From positions 62,001 to 126,000 of the forward strand of contig NZ_PZYY01000010.1 of the NCBI RefSeq assembly GCF_003047265.1: a stretch of 64,000 bases of DNA, in the 5' to 3' direction. The position numbers and the translations under genes are program-made. Under the pieces are notes generated by a model, which saw nothing but the letters and a program-made list of their open reading frames with translations, was not told the origin of the DNA and ran no database searches. The number at the start of each line of letters is the position of its first letter. Within the stretch, counting starts at the first letter, position 1. Shown here piece by piece: positions 24,512 to 32,284 of the stretch. Source of the DNA: Nocardioides terrigena (GTDB taxonomy: Bacteria; Actinomycetota; Actinomycetes; Propionibacteriales; Nocardioidaceae).

Positions 24512-25423
24512 ATGCAGCTTCGCTACGTCTTCTCCGAGCTCGGCCAGGGTCTGCGGCGCAACCTCTCGATGCACCTCGCGGTGGTCCTGACGCTGTTCGT
24601 CTCGCTCACCCTCGTCGGACTCGGCGTCCTCTTCAACCAGCAGGCGACCAAGGCCGCGGAGCACTGGGGCAGCCAGCTCCAGATCACCGTCTTCCTGTGC
24701 CGCGCCGACGACAGCAACCCGGCCTGCGCCGGTGAGGTCACCGACGCGCAGCGCACCGAGATCGAGACGGTCGTCCAGGACAACCCGGAGGTCGCGGACT
24801 ACCACTTCGAGAGCAAGGAGGAGGCCTTCGAGAAGGTCAAGGAGCTGCTCGGCCCCGAGCGCTTCGAGGGCCCCAACCCGGCCGCCACCGCCGAGGACCT
24901 CTCCGAGTCGTTGTGGATCGAGCTCAAGGACCCCGAGGAGTACCAGGGCATCACCAGCGCCGTGGAGGGCCTCGACGGCGTCTCCCAGGTCCGGGACATG
25001 CGCCAGGTGATCGCGCCCATCATCGGGTCGATCAACATGCTGCAGTGGGTGGCCCTCGGGACGGCCGGCTTCCTGGTCTTCGCCGCCCTGCTCCTGGTCG
25101 GCAACACCATCCGGCTGGCGGCGTTCGCGCGCCGCAAGGAGATCGGCATCATGAGGCTGGTCGGCGCCTCCACGCTCTACATCGCGCTGCCCTTCCTCCT
25201 CGAGGCCCTGGTGACCGCCTTCATCGGGGTGGTGCTCGCAGCCGGGGCGCTGGGTGCGTTCATGTACTTCGGCATCGAGCAGCGCGGCACCGACCAGCTC
25301 AAGTTCATGCCGTGGATCGGGATGGAGGAGTACGTCGTCGCGCTGGTCGCCGTCGGGGTGCTCGGCCCGTTGCTCACCGTGATCCCGACACTCGTGCTGA
25401 CGCGCAAATACCTCAAAGTCTGA
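24512..25423 (+). CDS. ftsX: Cell division permease-like protein FtsX
   Basis: A 303-residue membrane protein with four TMs: one near 22-42, then a large extracytoplasmic loop (about 45-165), then three at about 175-200, 222-255 and 272-298. The loop passes the FtsE signal to a coiled-coil hydrolase. RRKEIGIMRLVGAS is the conserved cytoplasmic coupling segment. GAAAGGGAG ribosome site. The next gene is the expected hydrolase partner. Confidence 0.95.
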   Translation: MQLRYVFSELGQGLRRNLSMHLAVVLTLFVSLTLVGLGVLFNQQATKAAEHWGSQLQITVFLCRADDSNPACAGEVTDAQRTEIETVVQDNPEVADYHFESKEEAFEKVKELLGPERFEGPNPAATAEDLSESLWIELKDPEEYQGITSAVEGLDGVSQVRDMRQVIAPIIGSINMLQWVALGTAGFLVFAALLLVGNTIRLAAFARRKEIGIMRLVGASTLYIALPFLLEALVTAFIGVVLAAGALGAFMYFGIEQRGTDQLKFMPWIGMEEYVVALVAVGVLGPLLTVIPTLVLTRKYLKV

Positions 25424-25479
25424 TCCGCGCGGGTTACCTTCGGTCCGTTCTCTTCCCCGAACGACCAAAGGCTTCCACG

Positions 25480-26763
25480 GTGCGCTCCTTCCCCCGTACC
25501 GCTCGCCGGCGCATGGCCGCAGCTTCCGTTGCTGCTGCCCTGCTGGTGGGCACCGTCTCCGTCCCCTACGCGTCCGCCGACGACGACCTCAAGGACAAGC
25601 AGCGCAAGGTCGAGAAGAGCATCGACCACGCGCACGACGACCTCGACCACTCGAGCAAGCGGCTCGTGGCGGCCACCGAGCGGCTCGAGGCCGCCCGGTC
25701 CCAGCTGGCCACGGCGCGCAACGAGCTGGCGACGGCCCGCGGCAGGCTGGCGGTCGCGCAGGAGCGTGACGCCGAGATGCAGGCCGCGCTGACCCAGGCG
25801 GAGGCCGAGCTGGCCGCCGCCGAGGCTGACCTCGTCGCCGGTCAGCAGAACATGGACGACCAGGCCGACCAGGTCGCGAGCACCGTCTCCGACATCTACA
25901 TGGAGGGCGACCCGCAGCTGCTCGCCTTCTCCTCCCTGCTCGAGTCGGCGTCCACCGACGACCTCACCCGCCAGGAGGAGGTGCGCGACGTGATCGTCGG
26001 TCGCGAGGCGCGCGCCTTCGACGAGCTGCACGCCGCCAAGGTCCTCCTCGAGGTGCACGAGCGCCAGGTCGAGGAGGCGCGTGACGCGGTCGCCGTCAAG
26101 CGCCAGGAGGCGGCCGACAACCTCGTCGTCAAGCAGCAGCTCGAGAGCGAGGCCGAGGCCGCCAAGGCATCGGTCGCCTCGCTCGTGGGGGAGCGGTCCT
26201 CCGCCCGCACGGAGGCCTCCAAGGCCCGGGCCGCCGACGCCCGCCAGCTCCGGGAGCTCGAGCGCGAGGCCGCCCGGATCGAGGAGCGGCTGCGCCGCCT
26301 CGCCGCGGCCGCGCTGGCCCGGGCGCGCGCCAAGGCCGCCGCCCAGGGGCGCAGCGTCCCCTCCGGCGGCGGCAACCTGATGATGCCCGTCGCCGGCGGT
26401 GTCACCTCGCCGTTCGGCTACCGCACGCACCCGATCTACGGCTACTGGGGCCTCCACGACGGCACCGACTTCGGCGGCGGCTGCGGGCAGCCGATCCACG
26501 CGGCCGAGTCCGGGCGCGTCGTCTCGTCGTACTGGAGCGACGTCTACGGCCGGCGGCTGATCGTGAACCACGGTGTCCTCAACGGGGCCGGCGTCGCGAC
26601 GATCTACAACCACGCCGCCAGCTACATCGTCGGTGCCGGCGCCCAGGTCCAGCGGGGCCAGGTGATCGGGTACGTCGGCGACACCGGCTGGTCCACCGCC
26701 TGCCACCTCCACTTCACCGTGATGGCCAACGGCCAGGCCGTGGACCCCGCCAACTGGTTCTGA
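25480..26763 (+). CDS. Coiled-coil M23 peptidoglycan hydrolase (PcsB/RipC-like)
   Basis: A 427-residue secreted hydrolase. Signal peptide about 1-30 (ending YASA), then a long coiled coil (about 35-300, heptads rich in Ala, Glu, Arg and Leu) and a C-terminal M23/LytM domain. Zinc ligands and catalytic residues are visible: His326 and Asp330 in HDGTD, and HLH at 409-411. FtsEX controls such coiled-coil hydrolases by binding them through FtsX; the gene order supports that. GTG start after AAAGG. A likely terminator hairpin follows. Confidence 0.92.
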   Translation: MRSFPRTARRRMAAASVAAALLVGTVSVPYASADDDLKDKQRKVEKSIDHAHDDLDHSSKRLVAATERLEAARSQLATARNELATARGRLAVAQERDAEMQAALTQAEAELAAAEADLVAGQQNMDDQADQVASTVSDIYMEGDPQLLAFSSLLESASTDDLTRQEEVRDVIVGREARAFDELHAAKVLLEVHERQVEEARDAVAVKRQEAADNLVVKQQLESEAEAAKASVASLVGERSSARTEASKARAADARQLRELEREAARIEERLRRLAAAALARARAKAAAQGRSVPSGGGNLMMPVAGGVTSPFGYRTHPIYGYWGLHDGTDFGGGCGQPIHAAESGRVVSSYWSDVYGRRLIVNHGVLNGAGVATIYNHAASYIVGAGAQVQRGQVIGYVGDTGWSTACHLHFTVMANGQAVDPANWF

Positions 26764-26805
26764 TGCCCCGGTCCCGAGCGCAGCGAGGGGCCGACGAGGG
26801 CATCA
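26761..26805 (+). terminator. Hairpin at the end of the ftsEX operon
   Basis: TGATGCCC (26761-26768) pairs perfectly with GGGCATCA (26798-26805), and the left arm starts at the stop codon itself. A GAGCGCAGCGAG motif sits in the loop and recurs at about 26832. Probable terminator before smpB. Confidence 0.55.
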
Positions 26806-26918
26806 GATCGAGGGACTCGACGTACACCTGAGCGCAGCGAAGGGGTGCGTGAGTCGTCTCGAGATCTCGTGCGGGGCGGGGATGCAATCAGGTTGCGACC
26901 GACTGAGAGAATGGCGCC

Positions 26919-27410
26919 ATGGCCAAGGACACCGCGAAGGACCAGCGCAACCGGTTGATCGCGCAGAACAAGAAGGCGCGCCACGACTACCACATCGAGG
27001 ACACCTTCGAGGCCGGCATGGTGCTCCAGGGGACCGAGGTGAAGTCGCTGCGCGCCGGGCGCGCGAGCCTGGTCGACGGCTTCGTGGACCTCGACAACGG
27101 CGAGGTGTGGTTGCACGGCGTCCACATCCCGGAGTACGCCCAGGGCACCTGGACCAACCACGCCGCGCGACGCAAGCGCAAGCTGCTGCTCAACCGCGCC
27201 GAGATCACCAAGCTCGAGCGCAAGGTCGGCGACAAGGGCTTCACCATCGTGCCGCTGTCCCTCTACTTCAAGGACGGGCGGGCCAAGGTCGAGATCGCGC
27301 TGGCCAAGGGCAAGAAGGAGTACGACAAGCGGCACTCGCTGGCCGAGCGCCAGGCCAACCGCGAGAAGGAGCAGGCCGTCCAGCGCCGGCTCAAGGGCTT
27401 CAAGGACTGA
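26919..27410 (+). CDS. smpB: SsrA-binding protein SmpB
   Basis: A 163-residue partner of tmRNA that carries it to stalled ribosomes. NKKARHDYHIEDTFEAGMVL, the GTEVKSLRAGRASL segment, the HIPEYAQGT stretch and the basic C-terminal tail KKEYDKRH with RRLKGFKD are all canonical. The tmRNA gene itself is 2.4 kb downstream. The amidohydrolase ATG overlaps the stop by one base. Confidence 0.96.
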   Translation: MAKDTAKDQRNRLIAQNKKARHDYHIEDTFEAGMVLQGTEVKSLRAGRASLVDGFVDLDNGEVWLHGVHIPEYAQGTWTNHAARRKRKLLLNRAEITKLERKVGDKGFTIVPLSLYFKDGRAKVEIALAKGKKEYDKRHSLAERQANREKEQAVQRRLKGFKD

Positions 27411-28306
27411 TGGGCCCCGCAACCGACGAGGACGTCCGCACCTGGACGTCCGCGCTGGGACTTCCCGGACTGGTCGACGTCCACACCCACTTCCTCCCGC
27501 CCCCGGTGATGACCAAGGTGCGCGCGCAGTTCGACGCCGCCGGTCCGCTCATCGGGCGGCCCTGGCCGCTGCACTATCGCGACACCGACGAGGCGCTCGT
27601 CGAGGTGCTGCGGTCGCTCGGCGTCGCGCGCTTCACCGCGCTGCCCTACGCGCACCGGCCGGGCATGGCCGACTGGCTCAACGACTGGGCGGCCGGCTTC
27701 GCCGCCCGGGTGCCGGAGGCGGCCGTCTGCGGCACGTTCTACCCCGAGGAGAGCGCCTCGTCGTACGTCGCCGAGCGGCTCGCCTCCGTCGAGGTCTTCA
27801 AGGTGCACGTCCAGGTCGGCGGCTTCGACGTCACCGACCCGCTGCTCGACGAGGCCTGGGGCCTGGTCGCCGAGGCGGGCACGCCCGTCGTGCTGCACGC
27901 CGGCAGCGGACCCGTCGCGACCACCCACACCGGGCCGGCCCCCGTCGCGACCCTGCTCGCGCGGCACCCGCGGCTGCGGCTGGTGATCGCGCACGCCGGC
28001 GCCCCGGAGTACGCCGAGTTCCTCGCCCTGGCCGAGCGGCACGAGCAGGTGGTGCTCGACACCACGATGGCCTTCACCGACTTCTTCTCCGAGATGGGCG
28101 GGGTCTACCCGGACGAGCTGCTGCCGCGGCTGCGCGACCTGGGGCTGGCGGGCAAGGTGCTGCTCGGCTCGGACTTCCCCAACATCCCCTACCCCTACGC
28201 CCGCCAGCTCGAGGCGCTCGAGCGACTGGACCTCGGCGACGACTGGCTGCGCGCCGTCTGCTGGCACAACGGCCACGCCCTGGTCGGACCTGCGCCGATC
28301 GGCTGA
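27410..28306 (+). CDS. Amidohydrolase family protein
   Basis: A 298-residue metal-dependent hydrolase of the amidohydrolase-2 (ACMSD-like) type. VDVHTHFLPPP gives the HxH metal pair near residue 25, VVLHAGSGP a third His, VIAHAGAPEY a fourth, and LLGSDFPNIPYPY the final Asp. Family members are hydrolases or decarboxylases of small organic molecules; substrate is not predictable. The start overlaps the smpB stop (TGATG), so it is co-transcribed with smpB by position only. Confidence 0.85.
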   Translation: MGPATDEDVRTWTSALGLPGLVDVHTHFLPPPVMTKVRAQFDAAGPLIGRPWPLHYRDTDEALVEVLRSLGVARFTALPYAHRPGMADWLNDWAAGFAARVPEAAVCGTFYPEESASSYVAERLASVEVFKVHVQVGGFDVTDPLLDEAWGLVAEAGTPVVLHAGSGPVATTHTGPAPVATLLARHPRLRLVIAHAGAPEYAEFLALAERHEQVVLDTTMAFTDFFSEMGGVYPDELLPRLRDLGLAGKVLLGSDFPNIPYPYARQLEALERLDLGDDWLRAVCWHNGHALVGPAPIG

Positions 28307-28351
28307 CCGGGACTGGCACGATGTCCCCCTCCGACCCCCGTGGAGGCCCCC

Positions 28352-29740
28352 GTGCGCGTCATCCCCACCCTCGTCGTCGCGTTGCTCGCGGCCCTGCTGC
28401 TCGGCCCGGTCGTGCCGGCCTCCGCGGTCCCCGCCCCGCTCTCGCGCGCGTCGGCCGGCCTGCTCGTCGAGGCCGGCACCGCCCGGTCGGGGGAGGACGC
28501 CCCGATCGGGGTGCTGCTCACCGACCCGTCCGGCCTCCCGGTGGCCGGGGTGAGCGTGCTCGTCGAGCGCCGGGTCGGCGGGGTGTGGCAGCCGCTCGCG
28601 TCCCTCGTCACGGACGCCGCCGGGCGTGCCGGGACCGTGCTGCGGATGGGCCCGGTGCGTGACGACAACGTGGTGCGCGCGTCGTACGCGGGTGACGCGA
28701 CCACGCCGCCGACGGTCACCGCCGACGCCCAGGTCGAGCTCGTACGCCGCGCCGCGCGGCTGACGCTGACCGGGCCGTCGCGGGTGGTCGACGAGCGGGA
28801 GATGGCGCTCGTGGTGCGCTGGCGCGCCGACGACGGCACCCCGGTGGCGGGGGAGGTCCGCCTCCAGCAGCGCCGGCGAGGTGGCTGGCGCACCCTAGGC
28901 CGACCGGTCACCGACGCGACCGGCACGGCCACCGTCCGGCTGCGCCCGCGCACCGACGCCGTGCTGCGGGTGAGCGCCCCCGCCCTCGACTGGGTCGAGG
29001 CGACCCGGAGCGCGCGGAAGCGCATCGACAACGTCCCGCCCGTCGCGCCGGTGCGGCTGTCGCGCGCCGCCCCGCGACCCCGCCGGCACCTCCCGCCGCA
29101 GGAGCGGGCCCGGGGAGCGGGCGCGGCGCCCGTCGTCACCGGCATCCCCGACGCCGCGTGGCGGGGGATGGTCGGCCGCAGCTGGCACGCGGGCTGCCCC
29201 GTCGGTCGCGACGGACTGCGGCTGCTGCGGGTCAACTACGTCGACTTCTCCGGCTACCGGCGCCGCGGCGAGCTGGTGGTGGCGGCCGGAGCCGTGGGCC
29301 AGTTCGTGGGCGCGCTCACCGAGCTGCACGACCGCCGGATCCCGATCCGCTCGATGTACCGCGTGGACCGCTTCGGCTGGTCCGGACGCCTTCGGGGCGC
29401 CGACGACCTGGCCTCGATGGCCTCCGACAACACCTCGGCGTTCAACTGCCGCGACGTGGTGGGCCGCCCGGGCGTGCGGTCGCCGCACTCCTACGGCCGC
29501 GCGCTCGACCTCAATCCGTGGGAGAACCCCTACCGCGTCGGCGGGAGCTGGCTCCCCAACGGCTGGTGGCCCTCGCGCTCCCACCCCCGCGTGGCCTGGC
29601 GCAGTGCGGCCCACCCGGTGGTCTCGATCCTGCGCCGACACGGCTTCTCCTGGACCTACGGCGTCTCGGACGCCCACCACTTCGACGCCCGTACGACGGG
29701 TGGTCGCGTCGTCGCCCGCTGCTCCGGCGTCTGCCACTGA
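28352..29740 (+). CDS. Secreted M15-type peptidase with Ig-like N-terminal domains
   Basis: A 462-residue exported protein. Signal peptide about 1-28, two Ig-like beta domains (about 35-225), a linker rich in Arg and Pro, and a C-terminal D-Ala-D-Ala carboxypeptidase-like domain. SPHSYGRALDLNPWENP supplies the SxHxxGxAxD zinc site and SDAHHFD the last His. It likely cuts cell-wall peptides. The GTG at 28352 is chosen since GGAGG lies five bases before it; GTG 28340 would add four residues without a ribosome site. Confidence 0.85.
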   Translation: MRVIPTLVVALLAALLLGPVVPASAVPAPLSRASAGLLVEAGTARSGEDAPIGVLLTDPSGLPVAGVSVLVERRVGGVWQPLASLVTDAAGRAGTVLRMGPVRDDNVVRASYAGDATTPPTVTADAQVELVRRAARLTLTGPSRVVDEREMALVVRWRADDGTPVAGEVRLQQRRRGGWRTLGRPVTDATGTATVRLRPRTDAVLRVSAPALDWVEATRSARKRIDNVPPVAPVRLSRAAPRPRRHLPPQERARGAGAAPVVTGIPDAAWRGMVGRSWHAGCPVGRDGLRLLRVNYVDFSGYRRRGELVVAAGAVGQFVGALTELHDRRIPIRSMYRVDRFGWSGRLRGADDLASMASDNTSAFNCRDVVGRPGVRSPHSYGRALDLNPWENPYRVGGSWLPNGWWPSRSHPRVAWRSAAHPVVSILRRHGFSWTYGVSDAHHFDARTTGGRVVARCSGVCH

Positions 29741-29787
29741 AGGCTGATCGGGGTGCGGGGAGGGAATGCATGCGGCGTCCGTCGGTG

Positions 29788-29815
29788 TTGACCCGTAGAC
29801 TGACCGCAGTACAAC
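29788..29815 (+). promoter_or_regulatory. tmRNA promoter
   Basis: TTGACC (29788-29793) and TACAAC (29810-29815) are separated by 16 bases, and the mature tmRNA 5' end (29822) comes six bases later. This is the closest match to a sigma-70-type housekeeping promoter in the window. Confidence 0.8.
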
Positions 29816-29821
29816 TCAAGA

Positions 29822-30192
29822 GGGGCTGATCGGTTTCGACTTGGGACGTTAGTCCCAGGGGAAGCGGGTCGAGAAGGCAGCGTCATCTCGTTAACGATCG
29901 CTGCAAAACCATAGTTGCCAACACCAATCGCAACGACTTCGCTCTCGCTGCCTGAGCAGTGATCGAAGGGTCTGACCGGGCGCCCGTCCTCGTCCCGGAC
30001 CCAGGCCTCATCTAGAGGACTTGCTGGCCACTCTCTGTCAGGAGGGGTGGCCGGGACTTCATCCTGACTGGGCCTGTCGGCGACGTGTCTGTGCGAGCGC
30101 CGGGGCCGAGAAAAGCGACAACACTGACTGCACCCGGAGAAGACCTGGTTCGACGCTCGAGGACGCGGGTTCGATTCCCGCCAGCTCCACCA
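29822..30192 (+). ncRNA. ssrA: Transfer-messenger RNA (tmRNA)
   Basis: A 371-base tmRNA that, with SmpB, frees stalled ribosomes and tags the unfinished protein for degradation. The 5' GGGGCUGAU and 3' AGCUCCACCA ends pair as the tRNA-like acceptor stem, and a T-arm GGTTCGATTCC lies near 30168-30178. CCA is encoded. The tag frame runs 29917-29955 and reads ANTNRNDFALAA then TGA; the ALAA end is the usual degron. Pseudoknot-type GC hairpins lie in the middle. A strong hairpin terminator follows. Confidence 0.95.
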
Positions 30193-30240
30193 TCACTGCC
30201 GGTCCCGGTGGGTCACACCACCGAGATCCAGCCCTCTTGA

Positions 30241-30278
30241 ACGAGAGCCGCTCCGACACCCGTCGGAGCGGCTCTCGT
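30241..30278. terminator. Terminator after tmRNA
   Basis: A perfect 17-base stem (30241-30257 with 30262-30278, arm ACGAGAGCCGCTCCGAC) has a four-base loop. It separates the tmRNA from the convergent SnoaL-like gene ending at 30295 and can serve both. Confidence 0.85.
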
Positions 30279-30294
30279 GCGTCCGCACCCGTGC

Positions 30295-30648
30295 TCAGGG
30301 GGTGATGACGAGCTCGGCGATGAGGTCGTCGGCCAGGGTGAAGCGGTAGCGGAGCTCGGCGACGCCTCCGGGGAAGTCGCCCTCCAGCCGGTTGACGGCG
30401 ACCCAGTGCGTGTCGTCGACACGCTGGGCGCCGACGAGCTCGGTCGTGTAGGTGAACTCGGCCCCGGCGCTGCGCAGGAAGCCGAGGACCTCGTGGGTCC
30501 CGCGGAACGTCTTGTCCTCGTCGACGACCACGGCGGTGGGGGTGAAGGTGCGGACCGCGGTGTCCGCCTCCCCGGCTGCGTGTGCAGCGAGGTAGGCGCG
30601 GATGGTCGCGGGGAGCTGGGTGGGCTGGATCTCGGTGTGAGTGGTCAT
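30295..30648 (-). CDS. SnoaL-like / nuclear transport factor 2-fold protein
   Basis: A 117-residue single-domain protein of the NTF2-like fold: helix AAHAAGEADTAVRTF, then TPTAVVVDEDKTFRG and a curved sheet. Members are small isomerases, hydrolases or binding proteins; the substrate is unknown. Start ATG 30648. A TTGACC and CACCGT pair in the intergenic region on this strand could be its promoter. It is divergent from a MerR regulator and may be under its control. Confidence 0.8.
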   Translation of the reverse strand: MTTHTEIQPTQLPATIRAYLAAHAAGEADTAVRTFTPTAVVVDEDKTFRGTHEVLGFLRSAGAEFTYTTELVGAQRVDDTHWVAVNRLEGDFPGGVAELRYRFTLADDLIAELVITP

Positions 30649-30688
30649 GCCGCCACGGTGCGGCGTCCGGCCGGGGGAGGGTCAAGCG

Positions 30689-30720
30689 CTGGACTCTCCC
30701 CCGGGGAGAGGGTGCACACT
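30689..30720 (+). promoter_or_regulatory. MerR-type promoter with palindrome in a 20-base spacer
   Basis: CTGGAC (30689-30694) and CACACT (30715-30720) are 20 bases apart. The spacer holds the perfect palindrome CTCTCCCCCGGGGAGAG (30694-30710). Long spacers with a central palindrome are the known hallmark of MerR-activated promoters. The ATG of the regulator is six bases after the -10 box, so the transcript would be leaderless. Confidence 0.65.
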
Positions 30721-30726
30721 GCGGGC

Positions 30727-31527
30727 ATGCTCGCGATCGGGGAGTTCTCCCGCCTGACCCACCTGAGCATCCGCACCCTGCGCCGCTACCACGACGCGGA
30801 CCTGCTCGTCCCCGCGACGGTGGACGAGGCCACCGGCTACCGCTACTACAGCGGGGACCAGATCCCCACCGCCCAGGTCATCCACCGCCTGCGCGAGCTC
30901 GACGTCCCGCTCCCGGAGGTCCGGCGCATCCTGCGCTCGTCCGACCCCGGCACCCGAGCCGCCCTCATCGGTGATCATCTGCAGCGCCTCGAGTCGGAGC
31001 TGGACCGGACCCGCGCCGCCGTGGCGTCGCTGCGGCGGCTGCTGTGCCCGCAGCCCGCGCCGGTGCACGTGGAGCTGCGCGCGGTCCCGACGCTCACGGT
31101 GGCGGCCGTCGAGGGCGACGTGGGCCTGGACGAGGTCCTGTCCTGGTACGCCGGCGCCATGGCAGAGCTGGACGCGACCGTCCCCGAGCCGACCGGCGCC
31201 CCCGGCGGCCTGTACGACAACTCCCTGTTCGAGGTCTGCCAGGGGCACGTGGTGGTCTACCGGCCGACCAGGCAACCCCCGCGCAGCGGCCGGGTGCACC
31301 CGCTGACCCTCCCGGCCGTCGAGCTGGCCGTCGCGACCCATGTCGGCGAGCACGACGACATCGACGTGACCTACGGCGAGGTCGGCGCCTGGGTGGTGGC
31401 CAACGCGCTCGCGGTGGCCGGGCCGATCCGGGAGACCTACCTGGTCGGACCCCGGGACACCGCCGACCCGTCCGCATGGCGCACCGAGATCGGATGGCCG
31501 GTCTTCCGGGTGCACTCCGTCGGTTAG
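30727..31527 (+). CDS. MerR family regulator with GyrI-like ligand domain
   Basis: A 266-residue activator or repressor. The MerR helix-turn-helix is at 1-70 (IGEFSRLTHLSIRTLRRYHDADLL and GYRYYSGDQI), then a dimerisation helix (about 75-110) and a C-terminal effector-binding domain of the GyrI/BltR kind (about 115-266). It probably senses a hydrophobic or cationic compound. The divergent SnoaL-like gene and the palindrome in the shared region are likely targets. Confidence 0.88.
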   Translation: MLAIGEFSRLTHLSIRTLRRYHDADLLVPATVDEATGYRYYSGDQIPTAQVIHRLRELDVPLPEVRRILRSSDPGTRAALIGDHLQRLESELDRTRAAVASLRRLLCPQPAPVHVELRAVPTLTVAAVEGDVGLDEVLSWYAGAMAELDATVPEPTGAPGGLYDNSLFEVCQGHVVVYRPTRQPPRSGRVHPLTLPAVELAVATHVGEHDDIDVTYGEVGAWVVANALAVAGPIRETYLVGPRDTADPSAWRTEIGWPVFRVHSVG

Positions 31528-31537
31528 CCTCCGGGCC

Positions 31538-31951
31538 ATGTCCGACTGCGTGTTCTGCGGGATCGTCTCCGGCCGCATCGCCGCCGACCTGGTGCTCGAC
31601 CGCGAGGACTTCGTCGGCTTCCTGGACACCCGTCCGCTGTTCAAGGGCCACGTCCTGCTGGTGCCCCGCGAGCACGTCGAGACGCTGCCCCACCTGCCGG
31701 CCGGCCTCCGTGACGGCTTCCTCGCCGCCGCCCAGGACCTCGCGGTCGCGGTCAAGGACGCGCTCGGGGCGCAGGGCTCCTTCGTGGCGATGAACAACAC
31801 CGTGAGCCAGTCGGTCCCGCACCTGCACCTGCACGTCGTGCCTCGCACGAAGGGCGACGGCCTGCGCGGGTTCTTCTGGCCGCGCACGAAGTACGCCGAC
31901 GGTGAGGGCGCCGTGTACGCCGCGCGGTTGCGAGGAGCGCTGGACGGCTGA
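31538..31951 (+). CDS. HIT family nucleotide hydrolase
   Basis: A 137-residue histidine-triad protein. CVFCGIVSG opens the fold with a zinc-type Cys pair, and HLHLHVVPR near residue 95 is the catalytic HxHxH triad. HIT proteins hydrolyse AMP-linked or dinucleoside compounds. TAGCCT (31525-31530) sits seven bases before the ATG, inside the end of the merR gene region, so it may have its own leaderless promoter. Confidence 0.9.
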   Translation: MSDCVFCGIVSGRIAADLVLDREDFVGFLDTRPLFKGHVLLVPREHVETLPHLPAGLRDGFLAAAQDLAVAVKDALGAQGSFVAMNNTVSQSVPHLHLHVVPRTKGDGLRGFFWPRTKYADGEGAVYAARLRGALDG

Positions 31952-31960
31952 GTCCGGCCG

Positions 31961-31976
31961 AGGGACCTTCGTCCCT
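31961..31976. promoter_or_regulatory. Palindrome AGGGACCTTCGTCCCT
   Basis: A 16-base perfect palindrome with a CTTC centre, nine bases after the HIT gene stop. It could be a short terminator hairpin. It also resembles the GGGAC-n4-GTCCC boxes bound by DevR/DosR-type regulators, and lies about 65 bases before the likely start of transcription for the next gene. I cannot decide between the two. Confidence 0.4.
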
Positions 31977-32070
31977 TCGATCGAGGACGTCCGACCCTGC
32001 TGCGGGGCCCTCCCGACGCCTAGCGTGAGGAGGAGGTGCGAGCGTCCCCGCTTTCGGGCAGCCGTGATTC

Positions 32071-32115
32071 GGCACAGCCGGTCACGGGGCGGGGGGTACC
32101 CGAGCCGGCTGTGCC
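32071..32115. terminator. Hairpin in the regulator leader
   Basis: Perfect 11-base arms GGCACAGCCGG (32071-32081) and CCGGCTGTGCC (32105-32115). It may terminate the HIT gene transcript or act as an attenuator in the long leader of the next gene. Confidence 0.5.
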
Positions 32116-32284
32116 TCGAGACATGGTTCCCGGTCCCGGGCGCACGGCCAAGACCTTCCGGTGTCGTGAACTCGCCATGACGAGAAACGACACGGGGACG
32201 CCAGGTCACCGCCGCCGGTGCGGGGCCCGTGCGCAGCACCATGTCCGCGCAGCACCGTGCCACCACCCTCGAAACGGAGTCCCG

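Larger units (their letters stand above)
31952..32284. other. 333-base upstream region of the TrmB/LuxR-like regulator
   Basis: Probably non-coding. It holds a small palindrome at 31961-31976, a TAGCGT box (32021-32026), and a strong hairpin at 32071-32115. If transcription starts near 32033 the downstream gene has a leader of about 250 bases. An open frame beginning at GTG 32036 runs into the regulator, but its first 80 residues do not look like protein. Confidence 0.5.

Noticed and set aside
32036..32284. Extended N-terminus for the TrmB/LuxR-like regulator from GTG 32036
   Set aside because: The extra 83 residues are low in order and run through a hairpin. The fold starts right after the TTG at 32285, which has a ribosome site.
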